Positions 6,172 to 7,065 of a stretch of DNA of 7,065 bases are shown here, piece by piece (position 1 is the first letter of the stretch; the number at the start of each line of letters is the position of its first letter). Position numbers and translations under genes: made by a program. This DNA is from an uncultured Bacteroidota bacterium (GTDB taxonomy: Bacteria; Bacteroidota; Bacteroidia; Chitinophagales; S012-47): the NCBI GenBank assembly GCA_913062655.1, contig CAJXXO010000137.1, forward strand, positions 1-7,065, written 5' to 3'. Under the pieces are notes generated by a model. The model saw only the letters and a list, made by a program, of their open reading frames with translations, was not told the DNA's origin and searched no databases.

Positions 6172-7065
6172 ATGAGCAAATTTGCTTCTGAAGTTGAGGC
6201 CGTTGATGCGTTATCAGCAGCCTATAAAGACATCAAGTCTGAGATTGGTAAGGTCATTGTCGGACAGGAAAATGTAGTGGACCAGGTGTTGATCTCCATC
6301 TTTTGCGATGGACACAGTTTGCTGGTAGGGGTGCCCGGATTGGCTAAAACGCTTCTGGTAAAGACCATTGCCGATGCCTTACGCCTATCGTTCAATCGCA
6401 TACAGTTTACCCCGGACCTGATGCCAAGTGACATCACCGGCTCTGAGATTTTGGATAGCAACCGGCAGTTTGTTTTTACCCAGGGGCCCATCTTTGCCAA
6501 TATTGTGTTGGCCGATGAGATCAACCGTACCCCACCAAAAACACAGGCCGCATTGCTGGAAGCGATGCAGGAAAAAGCGGTAACCGTATCCGGTCACATG
6601 CACCGGTTGGATAAGCCCTTCTTCGTACTAGCTACTCAAAACCCAATCGAGCAGGAAGGCACCTATCCGCTCCCGGAAGCACAGCTAGACCGGTTCATGT
6701 TCAACATTGTAGTGGAATACCCCACCTATGAGGAAGAGGTGCAAGTGGTGAAAAGTACCACTGCCATACAGACGGTCAACATGAAAAAGGTATTGGAGAA
6801 GGAGGATATCAAATATTTCCAGTCGCTCATTCGGCAAATACCCATCCCCGACAACGTATTGGAGTATGCCGTGTCTTTAACCCATAAGACACGTCCGGAT
6901 GGTGAGCGTGCCACGGATATGACCAGGGAGTACCTCAGTTGGGGTGCAGGTCCGCGTGCTTCGCAGTATTTGGTGCTGGGCGCCAAAGCCCATGCGGTAT
7001 TGCATGGCAAGTATAGCCCCGACATTGAGGATGTGCGCGCCATTGCCCTGCCCATCTTGCGCCAC
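6172..7065 (+). CDS. MoxR-family AAA+ ATPase, 3' partial
   Basis: N-terminal 298 codons of a MoxR ATPase, open to the window edge; the family is usually about 320-330 aa, so only a short C-terminus is missing. MoxR proteins are hexameric cytoplasmic chaperone-like ATPases that often act with DUF58 and von Willebrand factor A proteins to mature or activate partners. Visible motifs are VIVGQENVV (28-36), Walker A GVPGLAKT (53-60, K59), Walker B LADEIN (113-118, D115, E116), sensor 1 ATQNP (154-158), and LPEAQLDRF (167-175) with the probable arginine finger R174. The C-terminal lid carries WGAGPRAS, in place of the more general GASPRA. The ATG at 6172 follows surA by 10 bp with an A-rich leader and no Shine-Dalgarno, so cotranscription with the foldase genes is likely. 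DUF58 and Bat genes would be expected beyond the edge, but this is not seen. Confidence 0.95.
   Translation, partial: MSKFASEVEAVDALSAAYKDIKSEIGKVIVGQENVVDQVLISIFCDGHSLLVGVPGLAKTLLVKTIADALRLSFNRIQFTPDLMPSDITGSEILDSNRQFVFTQGPIFANIVLADEINRTPPKTQAALLEAMQEKAVTVSGHMHRLDKPFFVLATQNPIEQEGTYPLPEAQLDRFMFNIVVEYPTYEEEVQVVKSTTAIQTVNMKKVLEKEDIKYFQSLIRQIPIPDNVLEYAVSLTHKTRPDGERATDMTREYLSWGAGPRASQYLVLGAKAHAVLHGKYSPDIEDVRAIALPILRH

Noticed and set aside
6222..7065. Several minus-strand open frames opposite the MoxR gene
   Set aside because: They are shadows of the + strand MoxR frame, which is open throughout and carries full Walker and sensor motifs.

Overview
The window looks like a chromosomal core segment of a member of the Bacteroidota, most likely of the Cytophagales type. 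This is inferred from the paired parvulin/SurA foldase genes followed by a MoxR ATPase, the near absence of Shine-Dalgarno sequences before most starts, and a TAnnTTTG-type promoter match in the only real intergenic gap. Base composition is roughly balanced. All genes are on the + strand, coding density is very high, and I see no mobile element, CRISPR array, tRNA or rRNA.

Region 1 (1-1903) is a compact partner-switching signalling module. It holds the C-terminal part of a GAF plus SpoIIE/RsbU-type PP2C phosphatase (its N-terminus lies outside the window), a STAS-domain anti-sigma-factor antagonist (RsbV/SpoIIAA-like), and a GHKL serine kinase/anti-sigma factor (RsbW/SpoIIAB-like) that overlaps the STAS gene by 11 bp. 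By family knowledge, the kinase phosphorylates and inactivates the STAS protein, the phosphatase reverses this, and free kinase sequesters a target. No sigma factor or other output gene is visible, so the target is unknown.

Region 2 (1904-2009) is a 106-bp gap carrying a weak terminator-like inverted repeat and a Bacteroidota-type promoter candidate that overlap each other.

Region 3 (2010-6161) is a three-gene envelope foldase operon. It encodes a 647-aa exported protein with two parvulin domains and a long C-terminal extension, a 284-aa lipoprotein that resembles a parvulin/SurA-type chaperone but contains no histidine at all, and a 449-aa SurA-like chaperone with two parvulin domains. Gene spacing is -1 bp and +4 bp, so the three are probably co-translated and act together in the periplasm on outer-membrane or secreted clients.

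Region 4 (6172-7065) begins 10 bp after surA and is the N-terminal 298 codons of a MoxR-family AAA+ ATPase that runs off the window edge. It is probably in the same transcript as the foldases.

The genes are individually of known families. The points of most interest are the sigma-less partner switch, the histidine-free pseudo-parvulin lipoprotein between two catalytic-type foldases, and the linkage of MoxR to this set.
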